Counted from the stretch's first letter, positions 39,373 to 49,072 are shown. The stretch is 55,607 bases of DNA from JBDRDD01 sp043821115 (GCA_043821115.1 JBDRDD010000026.1:1-55607); one strand, 5' to 3'. The notes: a model not told the origin generated them from the letters alone. Numbers and translations are program-made.

Positions 39373-41031
39373 ATGTGGCGTTACTCTTATTTGATTAGCT
39401 GGTTATTTTTTGGACTGATAATATACGTAATTTTCAGGGCAATATTTGGCCGCAAAAGCAAATATTATAAATGGCTGCAGAAACAGTTGCCCTTGTGGGA
39501 ACAGGGAAATATTATTAACCCGGAGCAATCCGACAGGATACGAGGTCTTTACAAGCTTAAAAAGATAGATCCGGCAAAGAAAATGGATATGGTCAAGATT
39601 TTTTCCATTATAGGTGCAATATTTGTGGGTGTTGGGGTAATGTCTTTTGTAGCATCTAACTGGCAGAGGATGCCTAACTATCTTAAAACCATAAAGCTTC
39701 TGGGTACAACGAGTTTTACCTTGATATTAGGATATTACCTGAGCTATGAGAAAGAGGCTTACAGGAAGACAGGCAAAGCACTTGTTCTCCTGTCCAGTAT
39801 TTTCTGGGGGGCTAGCATAGCTCTGATTTGCCAGATCTACCAGGTCCCCAGTTCGGGGAACTGGTTGATAATGCTTATATGGGCTTTTCCCATATTGCCT
39901 CTTGCGATAGTATTTGAGAATGAGTATGTATATATTCTCTCTTCTGTTCTTTTTGTTGCGTGGAACTATCTTTACAGTACAGCAAACAGTGTCCCAAACT
40001 ATTTCTATCCTGTCATGGTATTTTTGCTTCTTATTCCTATGGGTAAAATGTCTATAATAGGCCAGAGAATTAATGTCCTGGCCCTTATAACTGCAGGTAT
40101 TTATGCCGCCATTTGGAAATATGAGTGGGTCAGTCTGATAATTGGAGTAGGATTCCTGATTTATTATATACTTAAGAAAGATGAAAAGTTCTATTTTTAT
40201 GGTGCCAGTCTTTCCTTCATAGCCTGGCTTTTCACATTCTCCGTAATTCATTTGAAACATCCCAATTTCTATTTTCTCATACCGCTTTCGGTGCTACTCT
40301 ATATGACATACCGCAATAAAGTGAAAGAGAATATACTTTTTTGTATACTGAGTTTTGTGGTTTGGATTCATTTGGTCCTAAAAGCCTTTAATGCTATGCT
40401 CGAGTACAGGATAGATGGCATGTTTAATCTTTTTATGTTTACTTTGTTCATAGGGGCATTTCTGTATTTGGTGGGTGTCATATCGCTTAAGAAAGAATAC
40501 ATTTTCCATGAGAGTTATAAGAAAATGGGCTTCTTAATTGCTGCTATGACAGTATATTTTCTCTCCTTTAAGAACATATATCCGCATCAGAATGTAAATA
40601 TGCTCTATGTTTCCGCTTCTGTTGGGCTTATGATAATAACGCTGATAGGCATTGGTTTTGGTTTTGTCGCCCGGTATTTTAACAGCCGCACAGATTACAA
40701 GGAAATTGGGACTCTTGTCGCAATATTGCTTGCAGGTGTTTTTCTTTTAATAAGCCCAAAGGCCGCCTATTTAAACGCCCTTGTTATGAATATACTGCTT
40801 ATAGGCCTTGGCATAGTATGCCTTTTAATGGGGGTTGACTGGAAGAAACCATCTATTTTTAACTCAGGCATAGCAATTCTTGCCTTGTTTATCATAACCC
40901 GCTACATAGATGTGGCCTGGAAATTAAAAGAGAAATCTCTCTTCTTTGTTGTCGGAGGTTTACTGATGCTCGGTGGAGGGGTTGTTCTTGAGAAGCAGAG
41001 AAGAAAAATTGTAGAAAGGATGAAAATATAA
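39373..41031 (+). CDS. DUF2157-domain polytopic membrane protein
   Basis: 552 residues, AAAAGGAGGG upstream. The N-terminal region (about residues 30-105: L-P-L-W-E-Q-G-N-I-I-N-P-E-Q-S-D-R-I, then I-F-S-I-I-G-A-I-F-V-G-V-G-V-M-S-F-V-A-S-N-W) is the DUF2157 signature. About 16 membrane segments follow. DUF2157 proteins are regularly paired with a G-D-Y-x-x-L-x-Y protein, and here one starts on the last base of this gene's stop codon. The function of the pair is unknown. Confidence 0.9.
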   Translation: MWRYSYLISWLFFGLIIYVIFRAIFGRKSKYYKWLQKQLPLWEQGNIINPEQSDRIRGLYKLKKIDPAKKMDMVKIFSIIGAIFVGVGVMSFVASNWQRMPNYLKTIKLLGTTSFTLILGYYLSYEKEAYRKTGKALVLLSSIFWGASIALICQIYQVPSSGNWLIMLIWAFPILPLAIVFENEYVYILSSVLFVAWNYLYSTANSVPNYFYPVMVFLLLIPMGKMSIIGQRINVLALITAGIYAAIWKYEWVSLIIGVGFLIYYILKKDEKFYFYGASLSFIAWLFTFSVIHLKHPNFYFLIPLSVLLYMTYRNKVKENILFCILSFVVWIHLVLKAFNAMLEYRIDGMFNLFMFTLFIGAFLYLVGVISLKKEYIFHESYKKMGFLIAAMTVYFLSFKNIYPHQNVNMLYVSASVGLMIITLIGIGFGFVARYFNSRTDYKEIGTLVAILLAGVFLLISPKAAYLNALVMNILLIGLGIVCLLMGVDWKKPSIFNSGIAILALFIITRYIDVAWKLKEKSLFFVVGGLLMLGGGVVLEKQRRKIVERMKI

Positions 41032-41576
41032 TGAAGAAAAAAAGAATATTTCTTGCTGTTATAATCCTGATTTGGATAGGTATAGCAGTATTTCTTATTG
41101 CTTCTAAGCAAATGACTCTATCGACAGGAACAAGAGTTGTTTTGCAGACAAGGCCTGTTGATCCCAGGGACCTTTTGCGGGGAGATTATGTTGTGTTGAA
41201 TTATGAAATAACGAACCTTAATTTCGGGAAATTAGGAATTAGGAAAGAAAGACATTATAAACCTGGTGAAACCCTATATATACAACTTGAGAAAAAGGGG
41301 AAATACTGGAGTGCAGTTGATATAAAAGAAAAGAAAGACCGAGACAAAGGGAAGCTTTATATAAAAGGAAAAATTAAGCGTAGTTACGGGCATGAACTTA
41401 CACTTCACTATGGTATAGAGAGCTACTTTGTACCGGAAGGCGAGGGTAAGGCTATAGAGAAGAGTATGAGAGGGGTTGAGAAGAGTCCGGTAACCGTGGA
41501 GGTTTATATAAGCGATTCAGGCAGTGCTGTCATTAAAAGGCTTTTCATAGATAATCAACCTGTAACATTCAAATAG
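41031..41576 (+). CDS. GDYxxLxY-domain protein
   Basis: 181 residues. One N-terminal membrane segment (about residues 7-25) is followed by V-D-P-R-D-L-L-R-G-D-Y-V-V-L-N-Y, the motif that names the family, and a beta-rich periplasmic remainder ending G-S-A-V-I-K-R-L-F-I-D. It overlaps the DUF2157 gene by 1 nt, the usual arrangement. A terminator follows. Confidence 0.9.
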   Translation: MKKKRIFLAVIILIWIGIAVFLIASKQMTLSTGTRVVLQTRPVDPRDLLRGDYVVLNYEITNLNFGKLGIRKERHYKPGETLYIQLEKKGKYWSAVDIKEKKDRDKGKLYIKGKIKRSYGHELTLHYGIESYFVPEGEGKAIEKSMRGVEKSPVTVEVYISDSGSAVIKRLFIDNQPVTFK

Positions 41577-41606
41577 AAGTTAATATTACAAATAGCAGTA
41601 GAAATT

Positions 41607-41643
41607 AGCGGGGTAATAAGTTTTTTACCCCGCTTTATTTTTT
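41607..41643 (+). terminator. strong intrinsic terminator
   Basis: AGCGGGGTAA (41607-41616) pairs perfectly with TTACCCCGCT (41625-41634), followed by TTATTTTTTAC. It separates the DUF2157 operon from the copper island. Confidence 0.92.
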
Positions 41644-41645
41644 AC

Positions 41646-41675
41646 TTGACATACCATAGGGGGGTATGGTATATG
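41646..41675 (+). promoter_or_regulatory. promoter with CsoR-type operator
   Basis: TTGACA (41646-41651) and a weak -10 TATATG (41670-41675, 18-nt spacing). Between them lies the perfect inverted repeat ATACCATA-GGGGGG-TATGGTAT (41651-41672). The G-tract flanked by dyad A/T arms is the CsoR/RcnR-type operator form, so a bound repressor would block this promoter. Confidence 0.88.
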
Positions 41676-41726
41676 TTAAATCAGTGCTATATTTATCAAT
41701 TCTGATTGGAAAGGAGAACATGAAAA

Positions 41727-42005
41727 ATGGGACCATCAGTGCATACTGCGAAGTTACCTGATCTTAGGAGGATCGAAGGACAGGTAAGGGGTGTACAAAA
41801 AATGATAGAGGAGAAAAGGTATTGTGTGGACATATTGATACAGATGGTGTCCATCGTGAATGCCACAATAAGGGTCAGGAATGATATCTTCAGGAAACAC
41901 ATCGAGGGATGTGTTACAACAGCTTTGACAGGGAAATCAAAAGCAGAGAAACAGCAGAAAATTGATGAAGTTTTAGATCTGTTGAGCAGGTTTAGGGGGA
42001 GATAA
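41727..42005 (+). CDS. csoR: CsoR-family metal-sensing repressor, Cu(I)-type ligand set
   Basis: 92 residues from ATG 41727 (AAGGAG upstream). The DUF156 fold is complete (R-R-I-E-G-Q-V-R-G-V-Q-K-M-I-E). Ligand residues Cys33, His58 and Cys62 reproduce the Cys36-His61-Cys65 Cu(I) set of CsoR, shifted by three; RcnR would show His at the last position and FrmR no third ligand. It should release the operator at 41651-41672 when it binds copper, inducing the following efflux genes. It is the first gene of a copper-resistance operon. Confidence 0.9.
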   Translation: MGPSVHTAKLPDLRRIEGQVRGVQKMIEEKRYCVDILIQMVSIVNATIRVRNDIFRKHIEGCVTTALTGKSKAEKQQKIDEVLDLLSRFRGR

Positions 42006-42010
42006 TTAAT

Positions 42011-43279
42011 ATGAAAAGGAGTGTTATTATAATAATCATTTTGGCGGCTTGTGTTTTTATTGCTACATCTGAGCATCTAATGGCCGGGGAGGAAGAGGGT
42101 GTGATGCTTGAAGCCCTGATTGATGAGGCATTGAGCAATAATCTTCGTATGCAGGCAGCACATGACAGCTGGAGGGCGATGGAGTATGAGATAATGCAGG
42201 CCAGCAGTTTATCTGATCCCGAGTTGGAATTTTCCTATTTCGGTGAGAATGTAGAAACAAAAGTGGGACCCCAGGAAAGAAAATATAGTCTATCCCAGAT
42301 GATACCTTTCCCCGGGAAACTGGGCTTGAAAGGAAAAATAGCAGAAAAAGGCACCCGGATACTGGAAGAAAAATATGAAACCACTAAAAGGGAAGTTATA
42401 AAGAAAGTAAAAGAGATGTATTATGACATCTGGTGGGTTGATAAGGCTATCGAAGTGACCGAATCGGAAAAAGACATCGTTAGCAGCCTGGAGCGTGTCG
42501 CGAATCAAAAATTCGAAACCGACCAGGCTCCGCAACAGGATGCGATAAAAGCGCAGGTGTTAATATCCAACTTGCTTAATAAATTAATCCAGTTAAGGCA
42601 GCAGAGAAATAGCATGATACTTAAAATGAATACTTTATTAAATAGGCCGACGGATACATCACTCGGAAAATTGAGGGAAATAGAAATTATGGATTTTAAC
42701 CATGCACTTTCGAATCTGCAGGGATTTTCCCAGGAAAACAGGCAGGAGTTGAAAATAGGGGTCTTAGGCATACAGAAAAAAGAGCTCCAGGTAGCACTGG
42801 CAAAAAAGGCATATTTGCCGAATTTCATGCTGGGTTTTAGCTATATACAAGTTGGGGATGGCTATACAGCCATGTCTGAGGACGGCAAGGATGCCTGGAT
42901 GGGTATGGTCTCGGTAAATATTCCCATATGGTTCAAAAAGCTCAGGGCACAGCTCAGGCAGAATCAGCTGGATTTAGAAGCCGGCAGGAAAAGTTACAGG
43001 GACACGCAAAACAGCGTTCTCTCTGAAGTCAATGATGTATATTTCAAACTAAATACTGATAAAGAACAGATATCTTTATATGAAACACTGCTTATACCAC
43101 AAACAGAACATGCATTTCAAGCGGCAAAAAGCGCCTATGAAAACGGCAAAGTCGATTTTCTAAACTTGCTTGACTCGGAGAGAGCTTTGCTCAATACACG
43201 GCTGCTCTACTACAGGACTATTGCCGATTATCATAAATCTATTGCTGCTATGGAGCGGATGGTAGGAAGAGACCTGTAA
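42011..43279 (+). CDS. TolC-family outer-membrane channel (CusC-like)
   Basis: 422 residues with a signal peptide. Two TolC-type coiled-coil halves are seen, with A-L-S-N-N-L-R-M-Q-A-A, P-D-P-x-L-[EQ]-type strand motifs (S-D-P-E-L-E-F-S-Y) and a mid L-N-R-P-T-D. It forms the exit duct of the tripartite pump with the downstream adaptor and RND protein. The start ATG 42011 lies 5 nt after csoR. Confidence 0.9.
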   Translation: MKRSVIIIIILAACVFIATSEHLMAGEEEGVMLEALIDEALSNNLRMQAAHDSWRAMEYEIMQASSLSDPELEFSYFGENVETKVGPQERKYSLSQMIPFPGKLGLKGKIAEKGTRILEEKYETTKREVIKKVKEMYYDIWWVDKAIEVTESEKDIVSSLERVANQKFETDQAPQQDAIKAQVLISNLLNKLIQLRQQRNSMILKMNTLLNRPTDTSLGKLREIEIMDFNHALSNLQGFSQENRQELKIGVLGIQKKELQVALAKKAYLPNFMLGFSYIQVGDGYTAMSEDGKDAWMGMVSVNIPIWFKKLRAQLRQNQLDLEAGRKSYRDTQNSVLSEVNDVYFKLNTDKEQISLYETLLIPQTEHAFQAAKSAYENGKVDFLNLLDSERALLNTRLLYYRTIADYHKSIAAMERMVGRDL

Positions 43280-43297
43280 AAAAAGGAGAATTTTATA

Positions 43298-44485
43298 ATG
43301 ATGAGAGTAAGGAAAAAAGCAAGGTTGTTTTTAGTGGCAATGTTAGGTTTGGGATTGTTTTTGGTGATTTACGGCATAAAAATTTCCCAGGGGGTCACGA
43401 GGAGCCAGCAACAGGTAAACAGTAAGAAATATTCGGCGCAGCGTGACGGTGAGCGAAAAATTGTACATTACCGTAATCCGATGAATCCGGAAATTATCTC
43501 TGAGGTTCCAATGAAGGACGATATGGGCATGGATTATGTTGCGGTATATGAGGATGAGCTTTCCATACCCCAGGAGAAGGGTGTGACAGGCAATGTCAGC
43601 CTTGGGGCCACTCAGGTGAAAGGGGTGGGCATAGAAACCGTGCCGGTCAGGTTGCGTCATCTTCTCAAGGAGATCCGGACCGTTGGAAAGATAGCCTATG
43701 ACCCCAAACTGGTCGTGGCGCAGACAGAGTTCATATCGGCGCTTCAGTCTCATGGAAAGATTTCAGAGGGTAATATTAAGGAAGCCATCGGAAGGTCCGA
43801 AGATCTTGTGGAGTCATCCCGTAGGAAACTCAGGCTTCTTGGGATGAGTCAGGGGCAGATTGAAGAGCTTGAGGGCACAAGAGATGTACAGGACAATCTG
43901 GTTTTGCCGGAACGCACGGTATGGGTGTACGCGGATGTATATGAGTTTGAGCTTAGCTGGGTTAAGGAGGGACAGGAATCTTTTATTACTACCACGGCTT
44001 TCCCCGGGGAGCAATTCAAGGGAACGGTGAGATCTATCAGTCCCACGTTGGATCCTAAAACCCATTCGGCTACGGTAAGAATGGAGATAGACAACCCGGA
44101 CATAAAGCTTATGCCCGGGTTGTATGTGGAAGTTGTTATTAAGAGTATGTATGTATCTGCCGAGGGAAGTCACATGGTACTGGCTATTCCGCGTGAGGCA
44201 GTGATTGATACCGGAATAAGGAGGGTTGTGTGGGTTGATTTAGGAGACGGGAAGTTCCAGGGAAGAAACGTAAAGGTGGGCCCTGAGGTAATCACTGAGA
44301 TAGAAGGAAAGATGCAGAGGTACCTGCCTGTATTGGATGGTCTGGAAGAAGGAGTCCTGGTAGTTACAAAGGGTAATTTTCTGGTAGATTCGCAGAGCCA
44401 GCTGACCGGCGAGGCATCCAGTGTCTACGGCGGCGCACTTGAGGCTGAAGGGGAAATAGTTCCCACAATGAAACATGCCCATTGA
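43298..44485 (+). CDS. cusB: RND efflux periplasmic adaptor (CusB-like)
   Basis: 395 residues, AAAAGGAG upstream, N-terminal membrane/signal segment. Near residues 50-80 lies a heavy-metal-binding-domain relic Y-R-N-P-M-N-P-E-I-I-S-E-V-P-M-K-D-D-M-G-M-D-Y; compared with the usual Y-T-C-P-M-H-P-E the Cys and His are replaced by Asn. The barrel-sandwich and alpha-hairpin region (about 130-200) and the beta-barrel with P-E-R-T-V-W-V-Y-A-D-V-Y follow. It joins the TolC-like channel to the RND pump. Confidence 0.9.
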   Translation: MMRVRKKARLFLVAMLGLGLFLVIYGIKISQGVTRSQQQVNSKKYSAQRDGERKIVHYRNPMNPEIISEVPMKDDMGMDYVAVYEDELSIPQEKGVTGNVSLGATQVKGVGIETVPVRLRHLLKEIRTVGKIAYDPKLVVAQTEFISALQSHGKISEGNIKEAIGRSEDLVESSRRKLRLLGMSQGQIEELEGTRDVQDNLVLPERTVWVYADVYEFELSWVKEGQESFITTTAFPGEQFKGTVRSISPTLDPKTHSATVRMEIDNPDIKLMPGLYVEVVIKSMYVSAEGSHMVLAIPREAVIDTGIRRVVWVDLGDGKFQGRNVKVGPEVITEIEGKMQRYLPVLDGLEEGVLVVTKGNFLVDSQSQLTGEASSVYGGALEAEGEIVPTMKHAH

Positions 44486-44539
44486 AACTTCGGGTAACAA
44501 ACGAACAATGAAAAACAATACAAGGAGTTCTAAAAGTCA

Positions 44540-47500
44540 ATGATTAATAAAAGTATAGAATTTTGCCTTAAGAATAAGTTCTTGGTAATAGCAGCTACGG
44601 TTCTTGTGATAGGCCTGGGGGGTATCTGGGCATTAAAGAATACACCGGTGGACGCAATTCCTGACATCGGAGAAAACCAGATAATCGTATTTACAGATTG
44701 GCCGGGGAGGAGTCCCAAGGATATTGAAGACCAGGTGATTTATCCGCTCACTATCAACCTTACCGGAATTCCCGGGCTTAAGGTTATACGTTCCACCTCG
44801 ATGTTTGGCGTGGGGATAATCAATGTTATTTTCGAGGAAGGTATTGATTTTTACTGGGCCAGGACCAGGATATTGGAACGCTTAAACCTGGCACAGAAAG
44901 ACCTGCCCAAAGAAGTAATACCTGTCTTGGGGCCGGATGCCACCGCACTGGGACAGATATTCTGGTACACGGTGGAAGGAAATGGTCATGATCTTGGTGA
45001 GCTTCGTTCAATTCAGGACTGGTATGTAAGATACCAGTTAAACTCCGTGCCCGGTGTTTCCGAAGTGGCCAGTGTTGGTGGATTTGTCAAACAATACCAG
45101 ATAGACATTGATCCCAACAAGCTTCTTTCCTACGATATTAGTCTACACAAGATATTTAATGCAACACGAAATTCCAATATAGATGTAGGCGCGAAAGTTT
45201 TTGAAGAAAACGGAATGGAATTTATTGTAAGAGGGCTCGGGTTTATCAAGTCTGTGGAAGACGTAGAGAATATTGTCATTGGGGAGCACGGAGGGACCCC
45301 GATCTATATAAAGAATGTGGCAAATGTGGTCCTGGGGCCTGATTTCAGAAGGGGTGCCCTGGATAAAGAAGGCAGGGAGGTAACCGGCGGAGTAGTGGTT
45401 ATGCGCTACGGCGAGAATCCGCTGGAGGTCATAGGAAGGGTCAAGGAAAAAATCAAGGATATTGAACGCGGGTTGCCCGAGGGTGTGAAAATAGTTCCTT
45501 TTTATGACAGGACGGAGCTTATCACGCGCGCTACCCGCACGTTAAGGACATCGGTGATATGGGCGGTAATAATCGCCGCTGTTGTAATATTGGCGTTCAT
45601 GGGACATTTTTTAAGTAGCATCATTATATCGTTAATCCTGCCTATAGGGATACTTATCTGTTTCTTGATTATGTATATCCTTAAAACGCCCTCCAACATA
45701 ATGTCTCTGGGAGGAATTGCAATCGCGATAGGGGTGATGGTTGATGCGGGTATAGTAATGACCGAGAATATTTATCGTCACCTGCGACAATCGGATAAAA
45801 AACAGGAAAAGCTACCGGTCATTATCCAGGCCGCCACGGAAGTCGGGCCAGCAATATTCTTTTCCATGCTGGTCATTATCGCCGCTTTTGTCGTGATATT
45901 CACCCTGCAGGGTCAGTCAGGAAAGCTGTTCCGCCCGCTGGCTATTACCACCACTGCCGCTATGGGAGCCTCGGCTTTTCTATCAGTCACTGTGATACCT
46001 GTCTTGTGTGCGCTCTTTTTGCGCAGGGGAAAGAACCCGGGCAGAAAAAATATACTCACGGGGCTGCTAACCAAAAGCTACGAGCCGGTTATTAGGTTTT
46101 CTCTCAAGCACAAAAAAGCGGTGATAATAGCAGCGCTTGCCTTTTGGCAATAAGCGTCATTCCTTTATTATCTATGAAGAGCGAATTTATGCCTCCCTTA
46201 AATGAAGGGGACCTTTTATTCATGCCTGTTTTACTCCCCGGAGTTTCTTTGACTCAGACAATGGAAGTAATGAAGCAGCAGGACCTTATCTTGAAATCTT
46301 TTCCGGAAGTGAGACAGGTAGTGGGTAAGCTGGGAAGAGCGGAGACAGCCACTGATCCCGCTCCGATCAACATGATAGAAACTATTATCAGTCTTAAGGA
46401 AAAGGATAAATGGCGCCCTGGCGTGACCAGGCAGGGGCTGATCAAGGAAATGGATGCCGCACTGAAGATTCCGGGAGTCAGCAACATCTGGACGCAGCCT
46501 ATAAGGAATAGAATTGATATGCTGGCCACAGGAATTCAAACCCCGATAGGCGTGAAGGTTTTCGGTAGTGATCTTAAAGAGATAGAAAAAATAGCAATTG
46601 ATATTGAGAATGTCTTAAAGAGCATACCGGGAGCCAGAAGCCCCTATGCCGAAAGAACAAGCAATAAACCCTATGTAGAGATAGAAATAGACCGAAGGGC
46701 TGCCGCCCGCTATGGAATAAACGTGGGGGAAATTCAACATGTTATTATGACAGCAATAGGAGGCATGAATATTACCACCGTTTTTGAAGGCCGGGAGCGC
46801 TATCCTATAAGGATAAGATATATGAGGGAACTGCGAGATAGCATTGAGGGCCTGAATAAAGTGTATGTTACTTCGTCTAAAGGAGCCAAAATCCCGCTTG
46901 GCCAGCTGGCAAAGATAGAGAAAATACCGGGTCCGGCCAAGATATCAAGTGAAAATACTTTCCCTTATGTCAGGGTTTTTGTGGATGTCGATACGGATAA
47001 GGTGGGTGTGGTTGATTTTGTGAACAAAGCACAGAAAATCGTTGAGGAAAAAATAAAACTTGCCCCTGGTTATTATATTTCCTGGAGCGGACAATATGAA
47101 TATGAAATGCAGTCCCGGCGCAGGCTCATGGTGGTTGTGCCCATATCCATATTTTTAATATTCATGCTTCTGTATATTAAATTCAGAACCATTATGGTTC
47201 CCACTATTTTGATTGCTGCTATTCCTTTTGCCTTTACAGGCGGAATATGGTTTCAGTTCCTGCTGGGGTACAAATTCTCGACCGCCGTGTGGGTAGGCTA
47301 TATTGCTCTTTTTGGAATCGCGGTAGAATCCGGAATTGTGATGATGGATTTTCTGGTAGAGTTTTACAGGAAAGAGGGACACATAAAAGGTGTATGGCCA
47401 ACGGTGGTTGAAGCGAGTCTTCTCAGGATTCGTCCTATAGTCATGACTACTTCAACAACAGTATTTGCCCTGTTTGCCGTTATGTTTTCCACAGGTTCGG

Positions 47501-47655
47501 GTTCAGAGATAATGAAACCTATTGTTGCCCCAACAATAGGGGGCTTGGTGAGCGCGACTTTACTAAATTTAATAATTGTACCTGTTTTATTCGCATGGAC
47601 CAAGGAAAAGGAGATAAGGAAACTGGAAGCAGAGGATAGTAGAATAAAAAACTGA
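44540..47655 (+). pseudogene. cusA: CusA-family heavy-metal RND pump, split by a single-base frameshift
   Basis: The first frame (44540-46153, 537 codons) reads the CusA N-terminal half: N-x-P-V-D-A-I-P-D-I, Q-I-I-V-F-T-D-W-P-G-R-S-P, the D-x-G-I-V-M/I-V-type helices (G-V-M-V-D-A-G-I-V-M-T-E-N). It stops just after A-A-L-A-F. The second frame (46144-47655) continues L-A-I-S-V-I-P-L-L-S-M-K-S-E-F-M-P-P-L-N-E-G and runs to a normal C-terminus. Adding one T to the TTTT at 46142-46145 restores A-L-A-F-L-A-I-S and a single 1039-residue CusA, the family length. Cause (sequencing error, true mutation, or slippage) is undecided; all flanking genes are intact. Confidence 0.93.
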
Positions 47656-47689
47656 CGTCTTGTGCTTAAAGCACGAAAAGGAGGCATAA

Positions 47690-48310
47690 ATGAAAAAGAT
47701 TATTTTTTGGGTTGTAACTGGATTATTTATCTTTAACTGGGCCATTCCATGTTTGGCAATGGATATGAGCGAGGATAAACAAAGTAATCAACATAAGCAT
47801 CAGCCGCAGATAGTTAAAGAGGCTCCTGAACCTGTGAACGCGGATGCGAAGATATGTCCGGTTTTGGGAACAAAGATAGATTCTAAGACAGCGGTAGAGC
47901 ATAAATATAAAGGTAACACATATGTGTTATGCTGTCCAGCTTGCATAGATGAATTTAATAAAGCCCCTGCGAAGTACATTTCTATTTCCCCGCCGTTATC
48001 CGGCATATTAAAGGAAGGGGTAAGGGAGATTGAAGTTACCGCAAGCAAATTCGAGTTCTTGCCTGAGCCGATCGGAGTCAAATTGGGGGAAAAGGTAAGA
48101 TTGAAAATACGTTCTCCGGATGTCGACCACGGAATTGGTATTAAAGAGTATGGGATTAACAAAGCCGTTAAAAGAGGGACAAAAGAACAAGTTATTGAAT
48201 TTACGGCAAATAAGGCTGGGACCTTTGTGATAAACTGTACAGTGTTTTGTGGGGAGGGACATGGAAAGATGAAGAGCAAACTGATAGTACAGGAACCAGC
48301 CAAGAAATAA
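47690..48310 (+). CDS. exported YHS-domain and CuA-cupredoxin fusion protein
   Basis: 206 residues, signal peptide, AAAAGGAGG upstream. A His/Met-rich linker (residues about 24-45) is followed by a YHS/TRASH metal domain (I-C-P-V-L-G, then V-L-C-C-P-A-C-I-D-E-F), and then a cupredoxin domain like cytochrome oxidase subunit II. The CuA ligand set is complete: His147 (D-V-D-H), Cys183, Cys187, His191 and Met194 (C-T-V-F-C-G-E-G-H-G-K-M). Soluble CuA-domain proteins are electron or copper carriers. With the Cus genes next to it, periplasmic copper binding or delivery to the efflux pump is the likely role. Confidence 0.88.
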   Translation: MKKIIFWVVTGLFIFNWAIPCLAMDMSEDKQSNQHKHQPQIVKEAPEPVNADAKICPVLGTKIDSKTAVEHKYKGNTYVLCCPACIDEFNKAPAKYISISPPLSGILKEGVREIEVTASKFEFLPEPIGVKLGEKVRLKIRSPDVDHGIGIKEYGINKAVKRGTKEQVIEFTANKAGTFVINCTVFCGEGHGKMKSKLIVQEPAKK

Positions 48311-48368
48311 AGGATAAGGGTAATTGGTAAACTGGCTGACTTTTCTTTAAAGAAAGAGGTGCATAAAA

Positions 48369-48623
48369 ATGAAAAAATTAATTATATTAGCAATTGAGAT
48401 AGCAATGTTAGTAAATGTTGGAATTGCTTCAGCAGCTAGTAATGCAGATCTAGAGAAACGTATAGATGAACTTGAAATACAAGTTGCGGATCTTCAGGAA
48501 GCATTAGTGGCGTTGCAAGAAGCAAAAACTATATCAAAAACTTTAATTCAGAGTGGAGTGAATTTTGGATCGGGTAGCGGTCCGGGATCCTCCTCAAGCG
48601 GTATGGGAACAGCCGGGTTTTAA
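48369..48623 (+). CDS. small exported coiled-coil protein with Gly/Ser-rich tail
   Basis: 84 residues, AAAGAGG upstream. Signal peptide to about residue 21 (A-S-A-A-S), then a coiled coil (residues 25-52: L-E-K-R-I-D-E-L-E-I-Q-V-A-D-L-Q-E) and a Gly/Ser tail ending in S-G-M-G-T-A-G-F. It resembles small exported proteins seen in metal-efflux operons. Function unknown. Inverted repeats lie on both sides of the gene. Confidence 0.7.
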   Translation: MKKLIILAIEIAMLVNVGIASAASNADLEKRIDELEIQVADLQEALVALQEAKTISKTLIQSGVNFGSGSGPGSSSSGMGTAGF

Positions 48624-48647
48624 GGGTTAAGAAAATCAGTTAAAATA

Positions 48648-48669
48648 GGGAACGAGTCAGCCAGTTCCC
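48648..48669 (+). repeat. hairpin and partner of an inverted repeat around the 84-residue gene
   Basis: GGGAAC (48648-48653) pairs with GTTCCC (48664-48669), followed by AAATAAAA. Inside it, GTCAGCCAGTT (48656-48666) is the exact reverse complement of AACTGGCTGAC at 48330-48340, which lies before the gene. Confidence 0.55.
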
Positions 48670-48694
48670 AAATAAAACATTGAGGTGATAGTCG

Positions 48695-49024
48695 GTGAAG
48701 CTAATAAAGGCGTTTATAAGGACCTTCATGGCGGAAAAAGTTATTGAGGAATTGAAGAAGATAAAAGCCAGAGACATCACGGTCGTAGATGTCAAAGCCC
48801 TGGGTGATGAGGTTTCTCACGAGGGCTTGGAGATATCAGCTGAATTAGGAAGTACTTATACGACAATGGTGAAGATTGAGTTTGTTTGCAGGGATGAATA
48901 TGTCTCCAAGACAAAGGATGCCATTATGAAGGCCGCGAAAACAGGTTATAAAGGGGACGGTATAATAGCCATTTCCCCTGTGGAAGAAGCTGTGAGTATA
49001 AGGACTAGAGAAAAATTAATATAG
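48695..49024 (+). CDS. PII-like protein of the metal-efflux-associated type
   Basis: 109 residues from a GTG start (GAGGTGATAG upstream). The PII fold is evident: M-K-L-I-K-A-F-I-R, a T-loop-like region in which the Y-uridylylation site (R-G-x-E-Y) is absent, and the C-terminal G-Y-K-G-D-G-I-I-A-I-S-P-V-E-E-A-V-S-I-R-T-R-E that forms the ligand pocket. PII-like proteins next to RND heavy-metal pumps are a known subgroup (PII-NG). It may sense a nucleotide or metal and regulate efflux. It closes the copper operon. Confidence 0.88.
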   Translation: MKLIKAFIRTFMAEKVIEELKKIKARDITVVDVKALGDEVSHEGLEISAELGSTYTTMVKIEFVCRDEYVSKTKDAIMKAAKTGYKGDGIIAISPVEEAVSIRTREKLI

Positions 49025-49072
49025 GCGTGCGCCGGTAGTGGTATTGTATTCATCTGCTTCATTTCGATGAAA

